64,000 nt of DNA, taken from NCBI GenBank assembly GCA_001599755.1, contig BCHX01000001.1, positions 3,286,001 to 3,350,000 of the forward strand. The letters are read 5' to 3'. Made by a program: the position numbers and the translations under genes. This DNA comes from Gliomastix tumulicola. Its lineage: Eukaryota; Ascomycota; Sordariomycetes; Hypocreales; Bionectriaceae. The notes under the pieces are model-generated. The model had not been told where the DNA came from and searched no databases. It worked only from the letters and a program-made list of their open reading frames with translations. Position 1 is the first letter of the stretch; every line of letters starts with the position of its first letter. Below, piece after piece: positions 1 to 10,594 of this stretch.

Positions 1-811
1 ATCACGACTCTGCCCCCTTCCACCTTCATAGCTCTCACCGAGTCGAGGTCCGTGACAACCCAGTCCGGCTCGGCCGCGACGACCTGCTCCAGGGTGTGGC
101 TCGTCACCAACCCGATGACCTTGCACCCGGCGGCCTTGCCAGACTTGATCCCCGCGGGGCTGTCTTCGAGCACGAGGATCTCCTTGCCCGGATCCGCGAG
201 CCCGAGCTTCTCGCGCCCAAGCACGTAGCAGGCCGGGTCCGGCTTGCCGTTCTGCACCGACTCGGCGGTGACGAGGTGCTCCGGGACGGCGAAGTTGAGG
301 ACCCGGAGCCAGCCGCCGACGAGGGGCGTGGTGCCGGAGGTGACGATGGTCCAGGGGGCGGCGAGGGCGATGAGCTCGTCGAGGAGGCGGCGCGCGCCGG
401 GGATCTCGACGGCGTCGTCGCCGTGTTCTACAGGCAGACGGCCCTCCATCTCCTTGACATCTAGGGGGTGAGAAGTGTCAGTTGAGCGGAACTGCTATAG
501 TTGCACATGTCTTAAGAAGATCTGTCTACGCACACTCCCAGTTTGCCTTCTCAGGGGCGAGGATCTTGAGGATGTCTATGCTCCTTCGGCCATGAGATGT
601 TTCTAGGATGACCTCGGGGTCGACGCCAATCTCGCCACCGACACTATAGAATATTTTTAGCAATAGTAGGTGGTTACGGAACGGGGGTGCAGGCGTACGT
701 ATGCCAGTGCTTGATGACGGCTGGCGTCGAGTCGATGATGGTTCCGTCCATATCGAAGAGGAAGCCATCAAAGGACACCAACTCTGGCGAGCTTTCCGGT
801 TTTGACCCCAT
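1..811 (-). CDS. HAD-family glycerol-3-phosphate phosphatase (GPP1/DOG-like), 3' part outside window
   Basis: Exons on the minus strand are 699-811, 534-643 and 1-460, with the last running off the left edge. The start is the ATG at 811. The N-terminus carries the HAD catalytic motif as FDMDGT, giving the nucleophile Asp and the acid/base Asp. Further on are an ATSG-like 'VTSGTTP' (motif II Ser/Thr), a GKPDP segment (motif III Lys) and EDSPAGIKSGKAAGC (motif IV acidic pair). The stretch after intron 2 (WEYVKEMEGRLP) resembles the cap region of yeast Gpp1 as I recall it. By family knowledge such enzymes dephosphorylate glycerol-3-phosphate or 2-deoxyglucose-6-phosphate in the cytosol, in glycerol production under osmotic stress. 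Substrate cannot be settled from sequence. Introns have donors gtacgc and gtgcgt, and both splices keep the frame. It shares a divergent promoter with sld3. Confidence 0.85.
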
Positions 812-1461
812 TGCGTATGATTGTGCCGAGAAAAGTCGGGGGTCTGGCTACGAATACTCCAAATGTAGGAATTGCAGAATGGAGGTCGATACAGGAAGAG
901 TTGAGGTAGTATCGGTGTAAAGTCCTGGACACCCGTAGAGATATAGGTTAAGCATTCAACTTAGCGGTGGTGAATGACCTCTATTCTTCTGGTGGACGGC
1001 CAGACTCCACTAGGAAACTCCGCCATAGAGCAGCAGCGGTATGTCCTACTTTGGGAGCTTCAATGACTCTTTCACATATCGACTAGGTAATACCAACGGA
1101 CAGCTACACGTGCCTTTGAGGGTCGCTAGCAAGTGCCTGAAGCAGCTTCTGACGGAAAAGGATTGGTGTTGCCGGCAGATCAATTTGATGGAGGTGGTCA
1201 GGATGGCTGGGAATAGGTACGTACTCCGTTCCTGACACGACCCCACCTCACTCTAAATGGGCGTGGATGGTGGGGCTTCTCCAACCGCGTCTTCAAGGCG
1301 CGGTGCAAGTCCCTCTAGCATTCTTCTCCCACTCCATTACCCTCACTTTATACCACACTGCCGGTCAATTTGTTGTTTATTCCGGCTTGAGCTCGTGACT
1401 TCTTGTTCCTGATTGATATTTAGCCATGTCATACTGCGAATGATACCATCCATCCTCCTTC
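812..1461. other. Divergent intergenic region, phosphatase / sld3
   Basis: This 650-base stretch lies between two divergent starts and must hold both promoters. A 64-codon open frame at 1041-1235 has no recognisable protein features, and I do not call it. No repeat or RNA gene is visible. Confidence 0.6.
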
Positions 1462-4400
1462 ATGTCGTCTCCCGTGGTCAGCGGCGTAGACGCGTCGCCG
1501 TATCCGCACCCTCACTCACGCATCCTCACGCCCAGCTCCGAGTCCAGTCACCACCGCTCCGAGGGAGCCTGCGCACCCAATGGCGATAGCAATGGGAAGC
1601 AGAAACACCGATCAGCCTCGGCTGCCATGGACCATCTCCTCAGACCACCGATTTTCCTCAAGGTTAGCTCGCTTCCAAGCTTTTAAGCTGAAGGTAGACG
1701 CGCTGGACTGGACACTGACGTAGCCACTCCCTAAGGCTCACCCGCACAGCATTCACGCCCAGCCACGAGCCCTGCAGCCACTGATGCTCCTGCCTCGAAA
1801 ATATCTCCCGCTCAGCTCCTTCGACATGGCCGCACCCCAAGGAGACCTGCCCCGAAGCCGCTTCTACGAGTCGAGCATCAAGATCCTCGAACTGGAGAGC
1901 CGATTGGGCTCGGCATGCCCTGTCATGCTCGCACGAAACGAGAGCAAGGGAATTGTCTACGCTATCGAGAGGCAGGAAGATGGGCTGTTCGTCGCCTGCA
2001 AACTGGGGTCTTGGGTTGACTTGGTAGCGCTGGCTGACCGTTCTACCGTGTGCTGCGACGAGCGAGTCTCTGCTGCTTCCACCGCCCAACCTACAGGGCC
2101 GAATGTTGCGTCGTCTTTGATAACGCCTCAGACACGCAAAGCGGAAAAGGTCAAGAGGAATGCCATTGAGGCGATCCAGTCATTGGTGAAGAAGAGGGCT
2201 CGCTCGCAGTCGGTGGTCAACAGCAATGACGCTTCAGGCGTGAACAGCCCGGTCGAGACAACCCAAGGCCAGGATGACGATATACCGGTTGAGCGAGGCC
2301 CATTTCGGGATGCGGCTGGCGCGCCGACGGGCCCTTCCCCTAATACACCGCAGCCAGGTCCTTCAGCACCCATTGTGCAGGATGCGTCGCCTCAGCAGTC
2401 TTCCGAGTCTCTTTTCGATGCTATCCGGACAATGTACTTTGAGGCCTTGTACAAGTCAAAGGTGAATTCCGAAAACCAACCGTCATATGCCGTTCCTCCA
2501 GCTAATTTTTCCTTAGGGTTCACTGGCCTACTTCGCGAAAGGCCCCCTATCACGAGCCCGCTCTGCCTTTCATCTCGATCTCGAGTCTAATTTGGACCTT
2601 TCCGACCTGATCGACTTTTTGAAAGGACTAGTTCTCACGACTGTGCAGATCGACAAGAAGTTTCGAGAGACTGTGCCGGAGCTCATCTTACAAATGAAGG
2701 CAGTGGCTGACAGCTCTGATGAGACGCCAAAGAGGAAAAGAAAGACCAAAAAGATGAAGCTGGGCAAGGATGGACTATATCCTTTCGAAGCTGACAGTGT
2801 CCGCATTTGGTGGCAAGCCAATAAGCCGGAACTGCGTGAGGATGCAGTCACCATCTCGAAGCCACAGATTAACTCTCATGTCTCATTGCTGCGAAGCAGA
2901 GAGACGCAGCTTCAAATGATTCTCATTCTGGAGATCCTGTCTCTGGAAAAGCTAAAGACATCTGACACCGCTCCCGACAACAACAATCTCCCTGTTCTCC
3001 CAGGCTCGAATGATGCCATTGATGCAGCTATGGCGCCTCCTCCGCCACCTGCGAAGAAGAGGAGTAAGCACAACTTGCCAGTGCTCGTCGATGTCCACGC
3101 CGACCGTCTCACCATCTGGCAATCAACTGCTACGGACGAACTTCTTCTGCTGGAAGATTCCCAGGCACCCGTAGCGCACGCAGCGAATATGTCGGCGGAC
3201 CCAAAAACTTCATCAGAGCCTCTGAAAGATTTCTGCGTCGACATCATCCTCCCATTGTTGGTTTCCCTCATATCGTTTTCTTCACTTGCAAGTACTAACA
3301 TTCCAAAAGTTACTCTTCAAGACTGCCTCAACTATGCGACTCGCTTAACAAAAAGCTCGGTGGACCGACGACTATCGCCCCACGCAGGCCCAAACCAGCG
3401 AGGCAGTCATCAGACAAGAAGGACAAGGACCAGCGACCCGGTGCTGCTGCCAAGCGCGTGGCACAGCGCAGAGAGCCGAGGACTCTCGAGCGGGCCCTCT
3501 CGTTCGATCAGGAGCACCGACGCAGCATGTCTCGGGGCCCAAGCAGTGCCTTGGCTCTTATGAGGCCAGCTGCCTCCATGGCCGTACCGCCGGGCATCAA
3601 GAGAGAGGACAGCGATTCGTCATTGCTGTCGAAGTTGAGCGCTAGTAAACTGGACGGCGACTCGAGCTCGTCTCGGAGGAGCTCGCTGGTCAGGAGCAGT
3701 AGCATGGCAGATCTGCAGGATCCCAAGGTAGCAAAGAAGGCAAAGGTTGAGGCCGAGCTGAAGGATGCTATATCAGCCCTCAGGAAGCCTAATCGCGAAT
3801 GTGTGGGCAAAGCCATGGCTGAGGCCGATCAGCGACGGGCATCCGCGTTGTTCTCAACAAAAGGTATTATCCTCCATCTACATTCCTGGGTGTGGACAAT
3901 GTTGCTAATATTCTCAAGCAGCGCGCAAGCCATCCCGCCTTTCTGCTAAGAGCAACGTTCAGGTCGAGGCAACACCCGCAAACAACCGTTTCAGGAACGT
4001 CTTTGAGTCCAAGGTCGACGTCACACCAGACGTCCCCCTACCCTCGACGGAAGGCATCATCCCCCAGTCCAGCGCTGGGCGATCCGTGCCGTTGTCACTC
4101 GCTCCTCAAAGGCAGAATGCCTATCTCGGGACAGCTCGGTCGCCGGCATCAGATGCCATCGGCTGCACACCTCTGAAGAAGCTCTCAGCTAGCTCCCGAC
4201 TGCTGGTAGACGAGCCGCTGGCGTTGCCGTCCTCACCTCTCTTCGGCCGAAAGGGTCGCTCACAAGCGCCAGCCTTCGCTCTGACTGTCTCGGAAGTCTC
4301 TGGCACGCCCGTGAGGCAGGGTCTCACCTCGCACCGCGATGCTGGGAACATTTTGCTCGCCACGCCGATCAAGAAATCAACAATCGCGCCGGGCGCTATG

Positions 4401-4484
4401 AACATACCATTGTCGCCGATTGGAAAGGAAAACAAGGTGTCTATTTACGATAGACTGGGTTGGGATGACGATGTATATGACTAA
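1462..4484 (+). CDS. sld3: DNA replication initiation regulator Sld3
   Basis: Exons: 1462-1662, 1724-2461, 2517-3256, 3310-3863, 3922-4484, giving about 931 residues. Sld3 (Treslin in animals) brings Cdc45 to the loaded Mcm2-7 helicase and, once phosphorylated by CDK, binds Dpb11. The recognisable part is the central Sld3/Treslin domain, about residues 314-520. It has YFAKGPLSRARSAF at its start, a helical block ending in SLLRSRETQLQMILILEIL, and KKLGGP after intron 3. The rest is basic and Ser/Pro-rich: a KRKRKTKKMK cluster, SRGPSSALALMR, and C-terminal S/T-P sites such as SSPLF, LLATPIKK and LSPIGKENK, likely CDK targets. It ends in YDRLGWDDDVYD, which I recall as typical of filamentous-fungal Sld3. 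Intron 3 has a textbook tactaac branch site. The weakest splice is the donor gttggt after 3256, chosen because it restores LPFYSSRLPQLC. Confidence 0.9.
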
Positions 4485-4633
4485 TGATACGACGACTGGG
4501 TTTTTAATTTTTGGTTGCTTTGTTTTTCACTCGAGCATGGAGTCTGGACTGGGTAATGACTGGCTACTACGATTCTCTGGAGCATTCACTCTCATCAATG
4601 GTTCGTGACGGGACATGGCACTCAAGCGCTTGC

Positions 4634-4647
4634 TATATATATATATA
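4634..4647. repeat. (TA)7 microsatellite
   Basis: A short TA run sits in the 195-base gap between the convergent 3' ends of sld3 and trs65. It may supply AT-rich 3'-end signals to both genes. Confidence 0.7.
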
Positions 4648-4679
4648 GAGTAGATAGACAGATGAATAAGAAAGATTCA

Positions 4680-6583
4680 TCAGGCGGCTGCTGGCTCGAC
4701 AAAAGTTGTAGGGAGGTCCCGGATGTCCACGTGCTCCTGAGAGACCAAATCCACAACCCGTATCGCCTCGATGCCCACAATGCCCTCTCTCAGAGCCAGG
4801 AACTGCAGCTCGACGACATGGCAGTATCCTGGTGCCAGTGGGCCTATCCGGGTATCTGCGCTGAGGCAGACCACATCCGTCGAGCCGAGGACCGAGTTCT
4901 TCTGCATCGCGTTGAGCACGTTCTCGTCAAGCACGGCGTCGGCAATCTCCTTCTCTCCCCGTCGCTTGGAGCTCGACGAGAGCGGACGCGCGTTTCGGGA
5001 GTCGCTGCGATGTCGCTTAGGCACGGCAACGAGGGCTAGCTTTCGGGGAGGCTTCGGGTTCCTCTCGCTCGTCCGGTTGACGACGTACACGCACCAGACG
5101 AAGATCTCGCCGAGCTTGACTGGCTGAGAGGGCGCGGTGAAGGACAGCGTGATACCGAGGTCCGGTAAGGGGACATCTGTGCTTCTGGCGGCAGCCTCGA
5201 GTGTGGGAAGGGCATCGGGACGGGTAAGCGAGGGAGATTTAAGCGGCGTCACGGCCTGACCACCGCTGATAGAGAGCTGTGATGGACGATGGGACCGCTG
5301 GATGCTCCCGGTGCCAGGATTAGGCCCGAAGCCCGGGTTGACTGGAGTGCTAAAATCAACCTGTGTGGTCCACGACATATCCAGTCGTGGCGTGCACTGC
5401 TCTGGCTCAATCTGCACTGTGGCCGAGATGGAGATGTTCAGATCCCGCGTCAGATGCTGCAAGCTAGAGTCTTGAGGATGAGGGGTGATATGATAAAGTA
5501 GCGTGACCTGGTCATGAGCCACACACGCCAGCGGCAGCTGCATAGCAGAGGCATCATCAAGACTCATTATCGTGCTGTCGGGGACTGAGATCTGAATCTT
5601 GTCCAGCGTAACCTCGACCTCGAAATGAGGGGTGAAATCAACCTCTAGTACTGCCATGACCGAAGAGCTGACGGGGGCCGTGCTAGGGCGCGAGAATCGT
5701 ATTCTCGTATGCACTATGGGGAAGATCGCCATTCTCAGGTGTGGGAGAGCCTGGACGTGCTGCACGGCGTCATTGCGGCGGGTAACAGGGGCCACGCGGG
5801 CCACGCGCAAGGCAGAGAGCCTTGGCTGCACCCCATTGAGAGACGGGTCGTTGCTAAAGGACTCGAGCAGATTGAGGCTAGATGGAACACCGCTCGGTAG
5901 ATACCCTGTCTTCGACTTCAGCTCAAGAGCATCCGGTTTCAGAGCAGCAGAGGCGGTGAAGACGACGGATGGGTTGTGAAGTCGGATCCGCGGCCGGGCG
6001 AGGTAGATAGGNAGTTTCCAGACAGCATGAATGAACCGACCGCTGCTAGCTCCGTTTTCCTTCTCGTCCTCGGCCTCATCCTTTCTGGCGATGATGAATG
6101 GATCAGAGACATGTTGGAGAGCCCCGTGGAAAATAGAGTCGCTTCCAGGAGGCGTGTTATGCCCGGGAACAGCCTCATTGACGATACCGACTTCCACGGT
6201 AATGAGCAATCGATTCAGATGCTCGCGCAGCGCTGTCTCTTGGATATATGGTGCCTTGAGGATGAGCAGTAGCTCGACAGTCTCGTCTATTGCCCGCCAT
6301 TAGTCTCTACCTTATGTGCGGGAGGGTTGAAGATGATTTTACCAAAGAAGAGAGACTCTCTTTGCTGTATTGAATCAGGGACTATGCCTCCAGCCTGAGC
6401 TTCCTGTAGCAAATCTTCGATGTCTGCATTGGTTTGGTAGGGGATCAGGTAAGAAAGGTAGGCTTGCTCAGCAAAGCTGACCGGGCTTGGGGCAACATTG
6501 CGCGCCCCTATTAAGCCTGGGACAGGAGCTTCCAAGTCGCCGCCTACAGCTTCCGCCTCTTCGGACGGCAAATGCTCCGTCAT
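4680..6583 (-). CDS. trs65: TRAPP complex subunit Trs65 (TRAPPC13-like)
   Basis: Exons: 6343-6583 and 4680-6286, about 615 residues. Trs65 is a non-essential subunit of the TRAPPII tethering complex that works with the Ypt31/32 exchange activity and Arf-GEF Gea2 at the late Golgi in yeast. Support is the overall pattern: an N-terminal block with QAYLSYLIPYQT, then RESLFF-DETVELLLILKAPY across the intron, and a C-terminal immunoglobulin-like half with LGEIFVWCVYVVNRT, LGSTDVVCLS and PLAPGYCHVVELQFLALREGIVGI. The donor gtaaaa after TTCTTTG was chosen over a nearer gtagag, which would leave a 24-nt intron. It restores the family pattern and leaves a 56-nt intron with a gactaat branch. An undetermined base (N at 6012) makes one residue unknown. 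The 3' end converges with sld3 and the 5' end is divergent from prp40. Confidence 0.88.
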
Positions 6584-7177
6584 GATAGGAGAAAAAGAAT
6601 GGGAATTATGAGCACCGCTCTAGCGAATATCTTCGGTAAAGACGCAATGAAGGAGAGACCTGCTCGTGCCTTCCTTACACCAACATTCTCAGTTTGCCTC
6701 ATGTCGGCAGGCACGATCACTTCCAGCGCCTGCCGTCAGTTGGTCCTCAGTGGGCTCCCACTTCCCAGCCAAGTGGTCGAAACAATACTTGAGCTATAGG
6801 ACCATATATTCTGGGTGTGTATATGGCTCAAGTTTTTCTTCCACCACTTGCCAGCACAAAAGAAGTGGATACATACCTACCCCAATCTGTGGATCTCTGT
6901 TTGCTCTCTTAGCTGCATTCTCCCGCTTAATGCATAATTCTGAGACCTTGAAAGGCGTGCACCCGCAAAATTGTTCGGCTCCGCGTGCAAGAGCTTCATC
7001 TGGCAAACGAGCCAGCCTCGCTGCAACATCCCCTCTTCTGGCTCGCACCCTCGCACTTTCGCATCATCTGTCGCCTTCACGCCATCGATCGCGTCACTAC
7101 GAATTTCGCCCCATTGACTCCCGGTGCATGGCCACACCTAGGATTTGTCGCCCTTGTCGCCCTCACCTTAGCCCAGC
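6584..7177. other. Divergent intergenic region, trs65 / prp40
   Basis: This 594-base region holds both promoters and the first copy of the 81-bp inverted-repeat element (6770-6850). The element is about 190 bases upstream of the trs65 start and 330 upstream of the prp40 start. No gene is seen. Confidence 0.6.
6770..6850. mobile_element. 81-bp MITE-like inverted-repeat element, copy 1
   Basis: The ends are perfect 7-bp inverted repeats, CAAGTGG at 6770-6776 and CCACTTG at 6844-6850. The arms stay paired for about 25 bp, with 21 of 25 positions matching. An inner pair CCATATA (6801-6807) / TATATGG follows. The 5 bases on each side are the same, CCAGC at 6765-6769 and 6851-6855, as expected of a target-site duplication. 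It aligns along its full length with 13380-13460, including the internal stretch TGGGTGTGTATATG. It has no coding capacity, so any movement would depend on a transposase elsewhere. A structured RNA or regulatory hairpin is an alternative reading. Confidence 0.6.
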
Positions 7178-9791
7178 ATGAATGGCTTTGGCGGTCACTA
7201 TGGCCAGCCTCCCTCGGTTTGGCAAGAGCATCACACCCCAGATGGCAAAGCTTACTACTACAACAATGCTACTAAAGTCACCCAATGGACCAAGCCAGAA
7301 GAGTTGATGACCCCAGTAGAGGTAAGCTCTTTGCGCCCCGGGTTCGACCCCCAATTTCCTGACTCTGACTAACCGGCTCGTTTGCCCTCTGTTTAGCGCG
7401 CCCTGTCCAAGCAACCATGGAAGGAGTATACCGCAGAAGGAGGCCAAAAGTATTGGTCTAACTCGGAGACGAAGGAGAGCTCTTGGGAGATGCCCGAAGC
7501 TTACAAGGCTGCGCTCGACGCTCATGCTGCGCCTAGTGCGCCCGGCCAATTCCAAGGCGGCGGCGGCGGCGGCGGCGGTCATACTAGTCATCGCGACCAG
7601 CAATTGGATCAGAGACAGAACCCATATCAAAGCGATCCAAAGGCGCAGGCGTATGCACCAGTCAACAACGACCCCGAATATGCCACTCCGGAGGAGTCTG
7701 AGGCCGCGTTCATGAAGCTTCTCAAGCGTTGTGGGGTGCAGCACGATTGGACATGGGAGCAGGCTATCCGAGCAACCGCCCGTGATCCTCAGTTCCGTGC
7801 TATCAGAGACCCGAAGGACAGGAGGGCGGCTTTCGAGAAGTACTGCCATGATGTCATCATTCAGGACAAGGAGCGTGCCAAAGAGAGATTGACCAAGCTT
7901 CGTGCCGATTTTGAGACGATGCTGAAACGCCATCCAGAGATCACTCACTATACACGATGGACAACAGCACGGCCCATCATCGAGGGCGAAACTATCTTCC
8001 GATCTACCGATGTCGAGGCTGAACGACGACAACTCTTCGAGGAGTATATCATTGGGCTTAAAAGGGCCCATTCGGAGGACCAGGCGACTAAGAGAAGGAG
8101 TGCGATGGACGGCTTGGTCGATCTCCTGCCGAAGCTAAACCTAGAGCCCTACACGCGCTGGTCTGATGCCCGAGGTATCATCTCCTCCACTCCGCCCTTC
8201 CAGAATGACGAGAGATACCAGGTACTCAGTCAACTCGACATCTTGACCATATTCCGGAGCCACATTAAAGGCCTCGAACGAGCCTTCAACGACTCAAAAC
8301 AAGAGGCCAAGAACCGGAAGTTTCGCAAGGAGCGCAAGTGCAGGGACGAGTTTAGGGAACTCCTCGAAGAGCTTCGACGGGACGGTAAGATCAACGCTAC
8401 CACCACCTGGAGCCGTCTTCTCCCGTCAATCGAGAATGACGCTCGCTATACCAACATGCTTGGTCAGGGCGGGTCAACTCCCCAGGAACTATTCTGGGAT
8501 GTCGTGGAGGAACAGGAGCGGGGCCTCAGAAGTCTGCGCAACCATGTGTCAGATGTCCTTCAGGTACGTCCACAGCTGCTTCTCATATCACTTGATAAGC
8601 ACTTGACATCCATCGAGGCTAGACGAGATCAGGCGGGGGCTAACAGGCGCTGCAGGACAACCGGTTTGAGCTCACATCCACCACGGATTTCGGAGACTTC
8701 ATGTCTCTTGTAAAGGATGATCGACGTACAGCTAACATTGATCCTGAGATGCTGAAGCACATCTTTGAACGAGTGAGTAGCATACCCCAGCGAGACTATG
8801 CAAGCATGCGGGTCACATCGGAGTTGGCTAACCTTACGTCCAGGAGCGAGAGAAACGACCTAATCGTGAGGAGGAGCGTCATCAGCGAAGAGCTGCTGAC
8901 GACCTTCGTGCCTACCTCAAGCGCCTCGATCCGCCAATCTCCAGCAACGACACTTATGACAAAGTGCTACCCCGGATCACAGAAGCAGCCGAGTTCCAAG
9001 CTGTTTCTTCTGACGATGCCCGACGCGCCGCATTTGATAAGTTCATACGTCGTCTTCGGGAGAAGGAAGAAGATGCGGAAAGACGCGAGAGACGCCGTCG
9101 GGGCTCGACTGAGCGCGGCGAACGTCGTGAAAGAGACCGATCTAGAGGTGAGCGTTCTCATCGGAGCAATGGACGGTCCGCTAGGCGAAGCCGCAGTCCC
9201 GAAGCAGATGCATACGAAGCAGACCGACGCAAAGCCATCGCAGAACGGGAACGAAATCATCGCAAGTCGACCATGGCTGAGAATCTGCTCTCCTCGAATG
9301 ACCGTGGCCGCCTGTCGCCACCGCCCCGGCGCGAGCGTGAGCGAGAGCGCGAACGGGATCGTGACAGGGACCGAGACCGAGATCGCGACTATGACCGTCC
9401 TCGTCGGCGCGATACTGATTATGACCGCGAGCGTCGTGATCGCGATGAGGAGCGGGAGCGACTCTACCGGCGCCGCGTTGACAGAGACTCGTATGATGAG
9501 CTGCCCTATGGTGATGGTCCCCAAGCCTCCCGACGACGGCGTGCCGATGATGAGGATGATTATACCCGGCGGGATTCGAGAGATTCAAAGGTACGACTTG
9601 CCCTGGCAACATATTCAATATTGAGGCTGAAAGCTAACACATCAAACTTCCAGAGGCTCAAAAGGGATCGGTCTCAGGAACGAACCCCAGTCCTCGATAC
9701 CAAGCCCCGTTCCAAAGCCTCGCCACCCCAGGAGTCCTCCAGAGATATCAGGTCCGGCAGCGAAGAAGGGGAGATCGAGGAGGAAGAGTGA
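7178..9791 (+). CDS. prp40: U1 snRNP splicing factor Prp40 (WW/FF-domain protein)
   Basis: Exons: 7178-7321, 7397-8563, 8656-8772, 8844-9590, 9654-9791, about 770 residues. Prp40 is a U1 snRNP component that bridges the 5' splice site and the branch-site proteins BBP/Msl5 and Mud2, and can bind the RNA polymerase II tail. Two WW domains stand at residues 13-43 (WQEHHTPDGKAYYYN) and 54-83 (WKEYTAEGGQKYWSN), each with paired Trp residues. A poly-Gly run encoded by GGC repeats follows at 7557-7576. A string of FF repeats starts near residue 149, for example EAFMKLLKRCGV and DFETMLKRHPEITHYTRW. The C-terminus is a charged Arg-Glu/Arg-Asp repeat tail that ends in acidic EEGEIEEEE. Introns 2 and 3 have gctaac branch sites. 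The last intron is 63 nt with no in-frame stop, so its retention would add 21 residues. Confidence 0.93.
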
Positions 9792-10428
9792 TGGTTTGGG
9801 GGGAGAAAGATTCGTCTCGAGCGACGCAAACGCTCCTCCATCTGCTCACAAGTATGTCACAGAGATACTCCCCTCCAGCGCTTGATGGGAGAGCTGTTGC
9901 TACTGCCTGAGTACAGACATATTCCCTCGCCATCTGAGGGACCAGAGAGCGGAGGATGAGGCACTTGAAACGACAAACATCTAAGCCTAGCTGCACTTGC
10001 ACTGATACGCCTCTGGATATTTTTCGGCTTTCTAGCTAGTACGTCACCTTCTCTACGTTTCTAACTTACGTACTTCAGGTACTGTGTAAGTGTGTGGGCA
10101 AAATGTAGGATGCTATTCACATGTAATCAACTGCACGAGGAAGTCAATCCACAAGGCTGGTGCCGTAGGGTGTTATTACCACTGCTAGGCAGAACTTGGG
10201 CAAAATCGAACTTGTACTTTTGATTGACGACCCTAGAGTGACTTTGCACACAACTATGGAATGGGCATTCTGTAAAGACCACTGGAACTTCTTCCCGCGA
10301 GGTAGGAAGAAAAGACGACAGCCATCCTGCTAGATCCGCTATCCTCAATCTACGAAGATTGTGACTTTGAACGAACGGTCACATCTTCGTAGGACCAGAT
10401 AGCAGGGGATAGACTATCGTCACTGTGG
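9792..10428. other. 3' intergenic region between convergent prp40 and rli1
   Basis: About 640 bases with no convincing gene. The one visible structure is the bulged hairpin near 10326-10406. The side next to rli1 (10429-10594) holds the coding-like acidic frame listed separately. Confidence 0.5.
10326..10406. other. Long bulged hairpin in the prp40/rli1 3' intergenic region
   Basis: The arm CTACGAAGAT-TGTGAC at 10350-10365 pairs with GTCACATCTTCGTAG at 10378-10392: 15 pairs with a single bulged T and a 12-base loop. Further out, CCTGCTA (10326-10332) pairs with TAGCAGG (10400-10406) across an uneven internal loop. It may be a 3'-end RNA structure or the remnant of a foldback element. No flanking duplication is visible. 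Confidence 0.5.
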
Positions 10429-10562
10429 TTACTCGTCCGGGTCATCGTCGTCCTCGCTGACGCCGTCTCCGTCTAGGTCCGCGTCCTGGCCGCGCTTTTC
10501 ACTTCTGTTCTGGAGAGGCAGAGACTTGTCGGCAACGCCTGGTGGGGGGGCGTGATGCTCAT
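10429..10562 (-). other. Coding-like acidic frame just downstream of the rli1 stop
   Basis: Reading the minus strand in the frame that ends at the TAA at 10429-10431 gives SLPLQNRSEK, then a highly acidic run including DLDGDGVSEDDDDPDE. It uses GAC/GAG codons like the surrounding genes. The frame is open back to about 10640 but has no ATG. It could be an alternative C-terminal exon of rli1: splicing 10603 to 10538 would remove 64 nt and keep the frame. It could also be a decayed extension, or chance in GC-rich UTR. The needed donor (gttctt) is weak and I see no good branch site. Confidence 0.3.
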
Positions 10563-10594
10563 GAGGAGGGTGTGGGCCGCTGTCCTGGCCCTTC

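Noticed and set aside
1041..1235. 64-codon frame in the phosphatase/sld3 promoter
   Set aside because: Short, overlapped by an open frame on the other strand, and without motifs or codon bias.
7338..7352. GGGTTCGACCCC resembling a tRNA T-arm
   Set aside because: It lies inside prp40 intron 1. No acceptor, D or anticodon stems can be built around it.
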